From contig NZ_JH636444.1 in NCBI RefSeq assembly GCF_000255705.1, positions 44,980 to 108,979 on the forward strand: a stretch of DNA of 64,000 nt. Direction: 5' to 3'. A program made the position numbers and the translations under genes. This DNA is from Zavarzinella formosa DSM 19928 (GTDB lineage: Bacteria; Planctomycetota; Planctomycetia; Gemmatales; Gemmataceae). Every line of letters begins with the position of its first letter. Position 1 is the first letter of the stretch. Below, in pieces: positions 1 to 9,131 of this stretch. The notes beneath the pieces are model-generated. The model saw only the letters and a list, made by a program, of their open reading frames with translations, was not told where the DNA came from and did no database searches.

Positions 1-544
1 AACTGATTTTCATGTTCGCGATGGCCCCGGAAGGCACGGCATTGCCTGACACAATGTCGGCCGGCCGCACGACGCCGGTGACGCGCAACATTCGTTCTTC
101 CCCGGCAACGACCCGCATCCGGGTTCCCTCGAAGACGAGATTGCCGTTGGGAAGCACATCCACGACAGTAACGGCCATCCGGTCCACAAATGTCCGAGTG
201 CTGCTCAACTGGGCGCTGCCGTTGAACTGCCGCCGGTCGGAAGTGGACCCCGTCGCGTTCAATTTGCCCGCCGTTGCCGGTTTGGGATCGAACTGGTACG
301 ATCCGGCATAATTGACCGTGGCCGAGTTGTTCGTGCCCCGGTCCAGTCCGCGGCTTTCGCGTTCGTTGGTCGCCGTGCTTTCGGAGATTGTGATCGTCAA
401 CAAATCGCCGACGTTTCTCGCCCGGTTGTCATGGAACAAAAAAGCGGCGCGGGGGTCTCGGCGATCCCAGATGGAATCCGCGCCGGCGAGGGAACAGATT
501 CCCAGCGAGGTCGCGAAAGCCATCAACAGTCTGCTTCGAGTCAT
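1..544 (-). CDS. flgH: Flagellar L-ring protein FlgH (3' end outside window)
   Basis: FlgH forms the outer-membrane L ring around the flagellar rod. The reading frame runs from ATG at 544 off the left edge, so about 181 residues are visible. An N-terminal hydrophobic signal is followed by NVGDLLTISISE and later VDVLPNGNLVFEG and RPADI, which match FlgH. A cysteine follows SLGI, but that is a poor lipobox. It lies 8 bases after flgA in a flgF-flgG-flgA-flgH run. Truncation is due only to the window boundary. Confidence 0.9.
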   Translation of the reverse strand, partial: MTRSRLLMAFATSLGICSLAGADSIWDRRDPRAAFLFHDNRARNVGDLLTITISESTATNERESRGLDRGTNNSATVNYAGSYQFDPKPATAGKLNATGSTSDRRQFNGSAQLSSTRTFVDRMAVTVVDVLPNGNLVFEGTRMRVVAGEERMLRVTGVVRPADIVSGNAVPSGAIANMKIS

Positions 545-552
545 GGGGTTCC

Positions 553-1569
553 TTATTCCACTTCCACGGTGTCCGGCCCGGTGATCCGGCCGACGACCAC
601 CTTTTTGGAATCAATGTTCTGAACGCGGATGAGGTCGCCCGTCTTGCCTCCTTGAAGGGCTTCGCCGTTGGCCACGACGTTCACGGCTCCCAACCGGACG
701 AGCATCTTCACCGGTTGCTTGTTGCGGACGACGGCCGCAGGAATTTCAAGCGGCGCCGTCTCCAAATCCGCTTCTTGGATGACTTGTCCGATTGCCACGG
801 GGCGTTTCGTCTTCCGGCCCATCAACTCGCCGGGGGGAAGGGGGCTTAACCCTGGATCAACGACCCGGCGATCCGGGACGGTGTTTGCCTCGGAGAGTAT
901 GTCCCCTTTGGCCAATCCGCTGCGGGCCATGATGACCGAACGCATCAGCTTGATTTCGAGGTACACCGGCAGGGACAATTTCTTTTCCCCGAGAACGAAC
1001 AAGGTCACATCAATCTGAACCCGGCCGATATTCACGTTGGCGGTATGCGGTTCGGCCCGCATGGTCACTTCCGAAGGATCGGAAACTGAAGGCAATGGCG
1101 CGGTGATTGGTTGCACCAGCCGCACGGCCAGGTCTTCGGCTGGCCACGGCATCCGTTTCAGGGCCGCATCTTTGGCGGTCTGAAAGATGCCTTCCGGGGA
1201 GAGTGGCTGGCGGATGGCGGCCACCATCGTTTCCTCCGCGCCAACGACACTGAACAATTTCGTCGGAAAATCCGCCAGTCGAAGACGGAATTCCACCTGT
1301 CGGCGCCGGATGTTCACGTTGGTGGCTCCGCCGAAATCGGCCAAATCCAGTCGGCCGATTTGTAAACGGGCGTGTTCGCTGCCGCCGGAAATCTCGGCGA
1401 CATCCCCGAGGGTGATGGCGCGACCGGGAATGGCGACTTTTTCCCTCATGGTGATGACGATCCCCTCCGGTCCTTTCGGAGCCTCGGCGGAGATGTCGAT
1501 CCCCAAACCCGCGAGCCACCACAAAACCGCCAAGGCTGCGGGAAACCGGAAACCGCTGTGTGCATTCAT
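553..1569 (-). CDS. flgA: Flagellar P-ring assembly chaperone FlgA
   Basis: FlgA is a periplasmic chaperone needed to build the P ring. The 338-residue product starts MNAHSGF with a hydrophobic signal segment. The C-terminal part holds the SAF-type signature: RSVIMARSGLAKGDILSEAN, then RPVAIGQVIQEADLE, and a final NGEALQGGKTGDLIRVQN typical of FlgA. It is longer than many FlgA proteins because of an N-terminal extension of about 120 residues, common in large-FlgA lineages. It sits 4 bases after flgG, so translation is probably coupled. Confidence 0.92.
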   Translation of the reverse strand: MNAHSGFRFPAALAVLWWLAGLGIDISAEAPKGPEGIVITMREKVAIPGRAITLGDVAEISGGSEHARLQIGRLDLADFGGATNVNIRRRQVEFRLRLADFPTKLFSVVGAEETMVAAIRQPLSPEGIFQTAKDAALKRMPWPAEDLAVRLVQPITAPLPSVSDPSEVTMRAEPHTANVNIGRVQIDVTLFVLGEKKLSLPVYLEIKLMRSVIMARSGLAKGDILSEANTVPDRRVVDPGLSPLPPGELMGRKTKRPVAIGQVIQEADLETAPLEIPAAVVRNKQPVKMLVRLGAVNVVANGEALQGGKTGDLIRVQNIDSKKVVVGRITGPDTVEVE

Positions 1570-1573
1570 GACA

Positions 1574-2365
1574 TCACCTAATGAGGTCGACGGTGGCTTG
1601 GAGCATGTTGTTGGCAGTGGTAATCGCCCGCGTGTTAAACTCGTAGGCCCGCTGGGCGAGAATTAAATTCACCAGTTCGGTGACCGTGTCCACGTTGGAA
1701 CGCTCCTCGAAACCCTGTCGGATCAAGCCGGTTCCGTTAAGCCCCGGCGTTGATGTCGTCGCCGCCCCGGAGGAGGCTGATTCAGCGAACAGGTTTCGCC
1801 CCTCGGCACTCAGACCGGCGGGATTCGGGAATCGCACCAGTGTAAGCTGCCCCAGCGTGGTGGAAGCGCCGTTCGATCCCGCGTTCACCACGGAGATTGT
1901 CCCGTCCGTGCCGATCGAGATCGAAACGGCTTCGGTCGGAATGGTCACCTGCGGGGAAAGCAAGAAACCGTCTGAGGTGACGATGTTTCCCACCGCGTTC
2001 ATACGCAACCCGCCATCTCGTGTGTAACGGATTTCGCCGTTGGGCATGGTGACTTGGAAGAACCCCTGTCCCTCAATGGCCACATCCAGCGGGTTGCCCG
2101 TGTTGACAATGCTACCTTGGGCGAAAATCTTCGTGATCCCGGAGACCCGTACCCCGCTGCCGATCTGCAAGCCGGTGGGAACCTGCAACCCTTGGGCGGC
2201 GTCGGCGCCGGGATTGCGCTCGTTCACATAAATAAGGTCTTGAAAGTCTGCCTGGCCGCGTTTGAAGCCGTTGGTGTTTACGTTGGCCAGGTTGTTCGCC
2301 GTGTTGTCCAGCACCACTTGTTGGGCGCTGAGACCGGTCGAACTGGTGTATAACGCCCGAATCAT
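1574..2365 (-). CDS. flgG: Flagellar distal rod protein FlgG
   Basis: FlgG builds the distal rod of the flagellum. At 263 residues it has the usual length. The N-terminus carries the rod/hook signature (SSTGLSAQQVVLDNTANNLA, then NTNGFKRGQADF), and the C-terminus has the partner coiled-coil segment ending in NNMLQATVDLIR. The central GNPLDVAIEGQGFFQVTMPN block is diagnostic of FlgG. The gene lies 11 bases after flgF, in the same operon. Confidence 0.95.
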   Translation of the reverse strand: MIRALYTSSTGLSAQQVVLDNTANNLANVNTNGFKRGQADFQDLIYVNERNPGADAAQGLQVPTGLQIGSGVRVSGITKIFAQGSIVNTGNPLDVAIEGQGFFQVTMPNGEIRYTRDGGLRMNAVGNIVTSDGFLLSPQVTIPTEAVSISIGTDGTISVVNAGSNGASTTLGQLTLVRFPNPAGLSAEGRNLFAESASSGAATTSTPGLNGTGLIRQGFEERSNVDTVTELVNLILAQRAYEFNTRAITTANNMLQATVDLIR

Positions 2366-2376
2366 GGTTTAATTCC

Positions 2377-3093
2377 TCATTGGGGTCGGGTGTTCAGTTG
2401 CAAGGCGTCGCTGATGGCCCGTATCACTCGCTGGGTGGACTCGAAGTATCGCTGGCCACTGATCAGGGCCACCATCGCTTCGGCAGGGGAGACGTTCGAT
2501 GCCTCACGGAAACCTTGCACGACGCCTCGTTCCATTGGCTGGGCACCGGCTTCGCGAGGTGCTTTGAAGGTGGTGTCCCCGGCGGTTTGCAACGCGGCGG
2601 GATTGGTGAACCGCACGAGTCGAATCTGATTGACGGCCACGCTGTCGGCCGACACGGTGCCGTCCGGGGCCACGGCGATTGTCGACCCCGGCGGGACGTT
2701 CACCGGGCCTTGCTGACCTTGCAGGGGATATCCAGATTGACTGATTAACTGTCCGTCGGCTGTCACGCGGAAATTGCCGCTGCGAGTATAAACCGGTCCG
2801 CCCGGAGTGGTCAGCACGAAGAATCCATCGGTTTCGATGGCAAGATCCAGGGGATTGCCCGTATGTTGCAGGGTGCCGGTTTTGAAATCGGTGTATTGTC
2901 CGGAGACCCTTGACCCCACGATGTCCCCGGTCGGCGCCGTCGCCCGGCCGAGAACACGATCAAAGCTCTCATATGTGAGGCCGCGCGCCCGGTAACCGGG
3001 CGTGGAGGAATGGGCTAAATTTTGGGCCAGAATTTCATGATTCTGCGACGCCATGTCCATGGCGGTGGCCGCCGCGTATAGTCCGCGAACCAT
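2377..3093 (-). CDS. flgF: Flagellar proximal rod protein FlgF
   Basis: This 238-residue rod protein is a shorter relative of FlgG: N-terminal MVRGLYAAATAMDMASQNHE, central HTGNPLDLAIETDGFFVL and C-terminal SGQRYFESTQRVIRAISDAL. First position in the operon, next to flgG, points to FlgF rather than a second FlgG. A strong ribosome-binding site (GGAGGG) lies about 7 bases before the ATG at 3093. The promoter should lie in the roughly 110 bases between it and the lgt terminator. Confidence 0.88.
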   Translation of the reverse strand: MVRGLYAAATAMDMASQNHEILAQNLAHSSTPGYRARGLTYESFDRVLGRATAPTGDIVGSRVSGQYTDFKTGTLQHTGNPLDLAIETDGFFVLTTPGGPVYTRSGNFRVTADGQLISQSGYPLQGQQGPVNVPPGSTIAVAPDGTVSADSVAVNQIRLVRFTNPAALQTAGDTTFKAPREAGAQPMERGVVQGFREASNVSPAEAMVALISGQRYFESTQRVIRAISDALQLNTRPQ

Positions 3094-3126
3094 GAATTAA
3101 CCCTCCGGGATGATGACCCGCAAGGT

Positions 3127-3134
3127 TTATCGGA
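3127..3134 (-). promoter_or_regulatory. Possible sigma-28-like -10 element upstream of flgF
   Basis: On the minus strand this reads TCCGATAA, one base from the FliA -10 consensus GCCGATAA, and lies about 35 bases before the flgF ATG. No TAAA -35 element is visible at the usual distance, so this may be chance. Confidence 0.2.
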
Positions 3135-3207
3135 CCGGCAGAACCAGTCGCATCAGTAAAATCGGTAACCAGCAGCGACCGCGAAACAATCAGTGTTTGG
3201 GTCTTGG

Positions 3208-3254
3208 AAAAAAAGAGGGAGCCGGTTCCGTCGGACGACGAAACCGGCTCCCTC
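3208..3254 (-). terminator. Rho-independent terminator after lgt
   Basis: A perfect 13-bp stem (3215-3227 with 3242-3254) is followed, reading on the minus strand, by seven T residues at 3214-3208. It lies about 30 bases past the lgt stop and separates the lgt group from the flagellar operon. Confidence 0.9.
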
Positions 3255-3284
3255 TGAAAAATGCCCGTCTTTATCGAAGCCACA

Positions 3285-4571
3285 TCAAACCCGGCGAGTT
3301 CCCCATTTTCGCAATCCCAACTCCATGCCAAGGGCGGCGATCAGAATTAGCACGCTAATGTTTTGAGAAAGGCTCATGCCGAACCCCTCAATTGGGGTGT
3401 CGTTTCGCAGGATTTCATTCAGGAATCGGTGAACGGCATAACAGGCGAGGAACAGCGTGAAGACCTGCCCGTCGTGTCGGCGCAACGGGTAATAGGCGAG
3501 CAGGAAACCGATCAGAAGCAACATGCTGATCGATTCGTAAATCTGCGTTGGGTGTAATCCAAGGGTTCGCGGCGTAAATGCCGGGATGATTGCTTCCTGA
3601 CCTTGCCGTTCGACCTTCATGTCAAGTTGTTGATCACCACGGGGCCAGTTGTTGATGAGGTCCGTGAAAACGTCGGTGTCAAACACCCGGCCTTTGCCGC
3701 TGATATCCGTCCGCAGTTGGTTCCTCACATCAATGGCTTTTTTCACGTCGTCAAAAACCAACTTCACGCGGGCATCATTCTTCTCGCCCGGTTGCGAGTC
3801 GATCCGTTGGGCTTCCCTCTCCCGGCCGAGTTGTTCGGCTCGCGCCAAGGCATCCTCGCCGCCGTAAACGATCAGAACCCCGCCGTTGGAAAAGCCGTTC
3901 ACTTCAATGATCTTGTCACCGTGCCGCAACCCGGCGTTAGCGGCTTGGGAATTGGTTTCCACCCGGTCAATGACGGACCGCAAGTCGTCCGGGGCGCTTC
4001 GCGCGGTGGTGAAACCCGTGGGGGTCTGATAGCCGAATTTGTCCACCACAACATCACGGGCCGGGGCGGTCATCAACGGGAAGCCGATGGCGGGGCATCC
4101 TTCGTCGGCGACATGCCCGTAACAACAGCCGTTCAACAAACACCCGACCCGGCCGAGGGCAATCCCCAAGGCGATGGCCGGGGCGGTGGCATCGGCCAAC
4201 CGCCACAAGTTCACTTGGAAACGCCTCAGAACGCCGAAGTAATAGATCAGGAATGCCCCGATCCCGGCGATGATCCCGCCGTACAACACGATGCCGCCTT
4301 CCCAGATGCGGAAAAACTGCGAAAGCGGAACGTGGTATTGCTGCATGTAGGTGAATCTCGCCCCGGCCAGCCCGGAAACGAACAGGATAATCACCAAATC
4401 CTGGACTTTTTCACGGGGCAGGTTCGAGCCGGTTTTCTGTGAAAGCCAGCCGAGGAACCACACGCCCGAGATGAACGTCAGGAACAGCATCACCCCGAAC
4501 CCGTGGATGGGAATGCCATCCGGCGGGAAGTAACCCTTCAGGATCGGAATGTGAAAAAGAACTTGGAACAT
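3285..4571 (-). CDS. lgt: Prolipoprotein diacylglyceryl transferase with inserted PDZ-like domain
   Basis: Lgt transfers diacylglyceryl from phosphatidylglycerol to the lipobox cysteine of prolipoproteins in the inner membrane. The 428-residue protein is far longer than typical Lgt (about 260-300). Residues 1-170 contain membrane segments and the signature GRVGCLLNGCCYG (140-152). Residues about 338-420 contain LHPTQIYE and the last membrane helices. Between them, about 171-335, lies a soluble insertion with a PDZ-type core (NSQAANAGLRHGDKIIEVNG, 207-226) and a late VERQGQEA strand. A GGAAAG motif precedes the ATG. It starts 33 bases after the moxR stop, in the same transcription direction. 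Confidence 0.9.
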   Translation of the reverse strand: MFQVLFHIPILKGYFPPDGIPIHGFGVMLFLTFISGVWFLGWLSQKTGSNLPREKVQDLVIILFVSGLAGARFTYMQQYHVPLSQFFRIWEGGIVLYGGIIAGIGAFLIYYFGVLRRFQVNLWRLADATAPAIALGIALGRVGCLLNGCCYGHVADEGCPAIGFPLMTAPARDVVVDKFGYQTPTGFTTARSAPDDLRSVIDRVETNSQAANAGLRHGDKIIEVNGFSNGGVLIVYGGEDALARAEQLGREREAQRIDSQPGEKNDARVKLVFDDVKKAIDVRNQLRTDISGKGRVFDTDVFTDLINNWPRGDQQLDMKVERQGQEAIIPAFTPRTLGLHPTQIYESISMLLLIGFLLAYYPLRRHDGQVFTLFLACYAVHRFLNEILRNDTPIEGFGMSLSQNISVLILIAALGMELGLRKWGTRRV

Positions 4572-4604
4572 GGACTTTCCGAATCAGGCCACGGAGAGAA
4601 ACAT

Positions 4605-5600
4605 TTATGGTACGGGAAGGCGGTCCAAAATCTGCCGGACGATCATCGTCGAGGTCAGGTCGCGGGCCTCGGCCTCGTAACTGACGATCACCCGATGGCT
4701 CATCACATCGGCCGCGCACGTCTTCACATCTTGCGGGATCACATAACCCCGGCCGTTTAGGAGGGCTTGGGCTTTGGCGGCGCGGAACAAGGCGATCGTC
4801 GCCCGCGGGCTGGCTCCATACTGGATCATCCCGTCCAGATTCAAGCCGTATTCCCCCGGATGGCGGGTCGCCCGCACCAAGTCCACCACATAGCCGTGAA
4901 TTTTGACGTCCACATGAACACGGTCAACGGCATCACGCAACGACGCAAGTTCTGCCGCCGTGATAACCGGGGGAATATCCAGTTTGGGGGAAATTCCTCC
5001 CATGCGGTTGAGAATCGAGAGTTCCTCGTCCCGACTCGGGTAGCCAATCACCGCTTTGATCATGAAACGATCAACCTGTGCCTCGGGAAGGTTGTAAGTT
5101 CCTTCCTGTTCAACAGGATTTTGAGTCGCAAGCACAAAGAACGGCTCGGGAAGCGGATAAGTCTGTTCGCCGATGGTCACAGCCCGTTCCTGCATCGCTT
5201 GCAGCAGGGCGCTTTGAACCTTGGCCGGAGCGCGGTTGATTTCATCAGCCAGCACAATGTTCGCAAACACCGGGCCGTGGCGAACCTTGAATTCCCCTTT
5301 GTTGGGATCGTAAATCTGCGTGCCAATCACGTCCGCCGGGAGAAGATCCGGCGTAAACTGGATTCGTTTGAATTCGAGATGCAGGGCTTGGGCGACGCTT
5401 TGAACGGCCAATGTCTTGGCCAGACCTGGGACACCTTCCAACAAAACATGCCCGTTGGTGAGTAATCCCGTGAGCAATTGCTCGACAAGTCGCCGCTGAC
5501 CGACCAACACCCCGCTAACGGCTTGAAAGAATGGCGCAAGCCGATCACGGGCCTCGCGGGCGTGAGCGTTGATCGTTTCCACCGAATTGGGCATCATCAT
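4605..5600 (-). CDS. MoxR-family AAA+ ATPase
   Basis: MoxR ATPases are chaperone-like AAA+ proteins. Walker A is GVPGLAKT (residues 56-63), Walker B IVLADEIN (115-122), followed by VFANIV/FVLATQNPVEQEGTYNLPEAQVDR blocks typical of the family. I chose the first ATG of an ATG-ATG-ATG run at 5600 because the family start (a helix leading to VLVGQRR) follows directly. A longer in-frame start at 5678 adds a non-conserved stretch. MoxR usually neighbours DUF58 or von Willebrand proteins, but here it sits between an unknown helical protein and lgt. Confidence 0.92.
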   Translation of the reverse strand: MMMPNSVETINAHAREARDRLAPFFQAVSGVLVGQRRLVEQLLTGLLTNGHVLLEGVPGLAKTLAVQSVAQALHLEFKRIQFTPDLLPADVIGTQIYDPNKGEFKVRHGPVFANIVLADEINRAPAKVQSALLQAMQERAVTIGEQTYPLPEPFFVLATQNPVEQEGTYNLPEAQVDRFMIKAVIGYPSRDEELSILNRMGGISPKLDIPPVITAAELASLRDAVDRVHVDVKIHGYVVDLVRATRHPGEYGLNLDGMIQYGASPRATIALFRAAKAQALLNGRGYVIPQDVKTCAADVMSHRVIVSYEAEARDLTSTMIVRQILDRLPVP

Positions 5601-5717
5601 GCTGCCGGAAAAATTCACTCGTCCCCTCATTGTACGGGGGGACGCCGAATGCCCAATTCCCGTTTGTCCTGCTTCCAATGAAGCAAAATGAAGAATGTTG
5701 ATAGTTGGGTTTATCGT

Positions 5718-6905
5718 TCAGCGAGTTTCTGCGGCGATCACACTGGCCAGAAAAGCCACGCTGTCGCCCCGGTTCCGGGCGGCTTCTGCAAGTCCGGCGT
5801 AGTCCTTCGCTTGGAAACAGAGTTCGTACACACCGGGACAACTCAATTGACGGCGTTCGGCGCCAAGGTGCTTCTTGGCCAGTTCAAGTGCCTCTTCCTT
5901 CCGGCCAAGCCGGATGAGCAGGTTTACATAAACCTCCGTCGGGAAGGTGTTTCCTTCCGCAAGGCCGGGGGCGATCTTGTCCTCGAAGTGTTTCAGGCCG
6001 GCGATGGCGTCAATTCCCTCCAACACTTGAAGCAGTATTCGGTAATCGGCGTAGGAGTTCTCGAACGGCGGGTCGGACGGATACCGCAATCCTTCGCCTA
6101 AATGCTCACCGTATTGGCACAATTCGATGGCCTGTTTCCGCTCCGGACACGCATCCAGTTCCAAAGAGTATTGGGCGATGGACGATAGGTGCGAAGTGTC
6201 GATGTGATACCCGCCGTCGGCCATCAATTCCGGGTGTTCTTTCACGATGTAGGCAATCGTTTCCGATCCGGTCAACGGGGTGCCGCGCGCTTCGAGGTCG
6301 GCCTTGAGGCGTTCCAATAATTGAGCGTGCAGCGTGCGCACCAACGACTGGATGGCGAATTGTTTGCCTTCCGGGTTTCGGGAGAAATCCTGGCCACCGT
6401 AAGTCGTGATCGCATTGCATACGCCGTAACGCTCGACGACGAGTTCAAATCCCTTCTTGGGGTGGACGCCCTGATAAAGCGCCACTTCGATCACCCCCTG
6501 AATGTCGTCCGCATCAGCCGGGACGTAACTGTCCAGATATTCCTTCACCGGCCCGGTTTCTCCGAGCATGTTGAAGTAAAAGAAGGCCCGGCGAACATCA
6601 TGCTTTTGCAAGAGCTTTGTGCCAACCGCCCTTCCGGCCTCGCGGATGGTGTTTTCGTATTCTTCGTGGGCTTCCTTGGGCAGATCGCTGGAAGGGCCAC
6701 TCGGAAAAGGGGAGACGCCGAGTTCTACCCGTTTTTTCATCAGCATGGAGTAAAACAACGCATCGACATCGCCGAGTTCTTCCAAATCGTTGCCGAGTTG
6801 CTCGACAGCGGCCTTGGCTCCTTTGGTTTTCGCCAGATCCCGCAGACGGTCATATTGTTCGGGGGTCAGTGTCGGCGGGGCGGGAAGTTCATCCGGGTCG
6901 AACAT
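5718..6905 (-). CDS. Hypothetical helical (TPR-like) protein
   Basis: I do not recognise a named family. The 395-residue product lacks a signal peptide and membrane segments, so it is probably cytoplasmic. It starts MFDPDELPAPPTLTPEQYDR and is rich in acidic and alpha-helical segments. The last third (NLLIRLGRKEEALELAKKHL) reads like paired TPR-type helices. It is first in an apparent minus-strand group with the MoxR ATPase and lgt, 117 bases before the MoxR ATG. The start is a normal ATG, but the ribosome-binding site is weak. Confidence 0.75.
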   Translation of the reverse strand: MFDPDELPAPPTLTPEQYDRLRDLAKTKGAKAAVEQLGNDLEELGDVDALFYSMLMKKRVELGVSPFPSGPSSDLPKEAHEEYENTIREAGRAVGTKLLQKHDVRRAFFYFNMLGETGPVKEYLDSYVPADADDIQGVIEVALYQGVHPKKGFELVVERYGVCNAITTYGGQDFSRNPEGKQFAIQSLVRTLHAQLLERLKADLEARGTPLTGSETIAYIVKEHPELMADGGYHIDTSHLSSIAQYSLELDACPERKQAIELCQYGEHLGEGLRYPSDPPFENSYADYRILLQVLEGIDAIAGLKHFEDKIAPGLAEGNTFPTEVYVNLLIRLGRKEEALELAKKHLGAERRQLSCPGVYELCFQAKDYAGLAEAARNRGDSVAFLASVIAAETR

Positions 6906-6988
6906 GGGTATGCCTGCGGGGTAGGGAAACGTCGGCGGATCGAAATATCCTACGAATCGCGGGCCAGATGAGTTTCCCGTGAGGATGA

Positions 6989-7017
6989 TTGATTGAAATC
7001 GAGGATGTCGTTAGGAT
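6989..7017 (+). promoter_or_regulatory. Candidate sigma-70 promoter for hisF
   Basis: TTGATT at 6989-6994 and TAGGAT at 7012-7017 are separated by 17 bases, and the -10 lies 34 bases before the hisF ATG. The match is by eye only. Confidence 0.35.
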
Positions 7018-7051
7018 AACCGGGACATCTTCTTTCGGTGAACCTGCCTAA

Positions 7052-7819
7052 ATGCTGACCAAGCGAATCATTCCGTGCCTGGACGTAGACCGGGGCCGGG
7101 TCGTCAAAGGCACGAAGTTTGTTGGTCTTCGTGATGCGGGCGACCCCGTTGAAGTGGCCCGGCGTTATGAACGCGAGGGGGCTGATGAATTGGTGTTTCT
7201 CGACATCAAGGCCAGCCATGAGGGACGGGCGATTCTGCTCGACATGATCCGGCGGGTGGCCGAGGAAATCTTCATGCCGTTCACGGTTGGCGGGGGTATC
7301 CGCACACTGGACGACGCCACTCAGATCATCCAGGCTGGGGCCGAGAAGGTGAGCATCAATTCGGCGGCCGTCAACACGCCGGAATTGATCTCCGAAGTCT
7401 CCCGCAAGTTTGGCCGGTGCGCTACGGTGGTGAACATCGATCCCCGACGGGTAATGAAGAACGGCAAGGAATTTTGGGAAGTCCACATCAACGGCGGTCG
7501 CAAGCCAACCGGATTGGAGGCGGTCGCCTGGGCTATTGAAGTGGAGCGGTTGGGGGCCGGGGAAATCGTGCTGACATCAATGGATGCGGACGGCACGAAA
7601 AACGGTTACGACCTGCCCATTACGGAGGCGGTGGCGAAGGCCGTTGGTATTCCAGTGGTGGCGAGCGGCGGGGCCGGGTCGCCAGAGCATCTTCGGCAGG
7701 CACTGGCCATCGGGGCCGATGCCGCGCTGGCGGCGAGTATCTTCCATTACAATGAATACACAATACCGGAAACGAAACGGTTCTTGGCGGATCACGGTCT
7801 GCCGATCCGTCTGGTATAA
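7052..7819 (+). CDS. hisF: Imidazole glycerol phosphate synthase cyclase subunit HisF
   Basis: HisF closes the imidazole ring in histidine biosynthesis, using ammonia from HisH to make imidazole glycerol phosphate and AICAR. The 255-residue product has the standard length and TIM-barrel landmarks: [16 protein letters not shown] with catalytic Asp11, [13 protein letters not shown], and [13 protein letters not shown] with the second catalytic Asp. The end [18 protein letters not shown] is also typical. No other his gene is in the window, and it is followed by pilus motor genes, so it is a lone his gene here. Confidence 0.96.
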   Translation: MLTKRIIPCLDVDRGRVVKGTKFVGLRDAGDPVEVARRYEREGADELVFLDIKASHEGRAILLDMIRRVAEEIFMPFTVGGGIRTLDDATQIIQAGAEKVSINSAAVNTPELISEVSRKFGRCATVVNIDPRRVMKNGKEFWEVHINGGRKPTGLEAVAWAIEVERLGAGEIVLTSMDADGTKNGYDLPITEAVAKAVGIPVVASGGAGSPEHLRQALAIGADAALAASIFHYNEYTIPETKRFLADHGLPIRLV

Positions 7820-7874
7820 TAATGGTCAAACCCATTGCATCCGGGCTTTTACCCCTGTCTTCGGAGCCTGAACG

Positions 7875-9041
7875 ATGTCCTCACCACCCTCGAAACCCGC
7901 CTCTCATGCGCCGTTTGTCGAATACCCGGATCCGGTGATCGATCCGGACAAAGAGCCGGAAGTCAACAAGCTCTTTCGCATGGCCATGAAGTTTGAGGCG
8001 TCCGACTTGCACTTGAAAGTCGGCAATCCACCGATGATGCGTCTCAAGGGAGATATCCGCAAAACTGACCGCCCGCCGGTGACGCAAGAGGACATGGAAC
8101 GCTGGTTCCATCCCATTCTCAAACCGCACCTTCGGCGGATTCTGGAGGATGAAGGGGGCGTGGACTTTTCGTGGGTGGTCGGCAAGGACGAATGCCGATT
8201 CCGTGTGTCGCTGTTCAAACAACGCGGCCGGCTCTCGCTAGTCTCCCGGCGGGTGAACTCGTCGATTCCGAACTTTGCCTCCCTCGGTTTGCCGGACACC
8301 ATTGAAAAGCTGTGTCACTTCTCGGAAGGAATGGTCATTCTCGCCGGAGTGACCGGTTCCGGCAAATCGACGACGATTGCCTCGATGCTGGATTATGTGG
8401 CCGAGAATGAGCCTCTGCACATTCTCACTGTTGAAGACCCGATTGAATTCACTTTCACTGACAAGAAGGCATACATCAACCAGCGGGAAATCGGCTTGGA
8501 TTGCATCAACTGGCACAAGGCGTTGAAAGACGCCGTGCGGCAAGACCCGGACGTGATTCTCGTCGGCGAGTTGCGGGACGTGGAAACATTCGAGGCCGCC
8601 GTTCACTCGGCCGAAACCGGGCACTTGGTGTTCGGCACGATTCACGCCTCCAGTGCCCACACGACGATTAACCGAATCCTTGACCTCTTCCCGCCGGAAA
8701 AGCACCATGCCATTCGGCAAGCGCTGGCGAACAACTTGAAGTCCGTGGTGGCCCAAAAATTGGTGAAGGGCATCAAGAAAAGCCGGGTGCCGACGAATGA
8801 GATCATGATCGTCAATCCGACGATCCGCAAACTGATTTCCGAAGGACGTGACCATTCAATTGCGGACGCCATCCGTATTGGTTACAACGAAGGCATGATG
8901 GACTTCACCGAGAGTCTTCGGCAACTGGTAGATGGCGGGCATGTCGAGAAGAGTGTTGCCTTGGAGTTTGCCCCGGACCCGGAAAAATTGAAGATGGCCC
9001 TGAAGGGCATCAAGGTCGCCGCGCCAGGTATTTTGTCGTAA
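7875..9041 (+). CDS. pilT: Twitching motility ATPase PilT
   Basis: PilT-type ATPases retract type IV pili. The 388-residue protein has the PilT N-terminal PAS-like part (KFEASDLHLKVGNPPMMRLKGD), Walker A GVTGSGKST (158-166), the Asp box (TVEDPIEF), Walker B (VILVGELRD) and the His box (TGHLVFGTIHASSA). The ATLFP retraction motif seen as AIRMGF in classical PilT is replaced by a less similar region, so a PilU-like or PilT2 role is possible. It is followed by a PilB-like ATPase. Confidence 0.9.
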   Translation: MSSPPSKPASHAPFVEYPDPVIDPDKEPEVNKLFRMAMKFEASDLHLKVGNPPMMRLKGDIRKTDRPPVTQEDMERWFHPILKPHLRRILEDEGGVDFSWVVGKDECRFRVSLFKQRGRLSLVSRRVNSSIPNFASLGLPDTIEKLCHFSEGMVILAGVTGSGKSTTIASMLDYVAENEPLHILTVEDPIEFTFTDKKAYINQREIGLDCINWHKALKDAVRQDPDVILVGELRDVETFEAAVHSAETGHLVFGTIHASSAHTTINRILDLFPPEKHHAIRQALANNLKSVVAQKLVKGIKKSRVPTNEIMIVNPTIRKLISEGRDHSIADAIRIGYNEGMMDFTESLRQLVDGGHVEKSVALEFAPDPEKLKMALKGIKVAAPGILS

Positions 9042-9057
9042 ATCGAATGTTCGATTA

Positions 9058-9092
9058 ATCAATCGGTGGTTTCATCGCACCCGCCGATTGAT
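9058..9092 (+). terminator. Possible stem-loop after pilT
   Basis: A 9-bp perfect stem (9058-9066 with 9084-9092), extendable to 12 bp with one wobble, starts 17 bases after the pilT stop and is followed by GGTTATTT. It is a weak intrinsic terminator at most. Confidence 0.4.
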
Positions 9093-9131
9093 GGTTATTT
9101 CTCTCCGGCGAGACGAGGGTGACCCTTCCCG

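Noticed and set aside
3603..4442. 279-codon plus-strand frame
   Set aside because: Antisense shadow of lgt with low-complexity translation and no ribosome-binding site.
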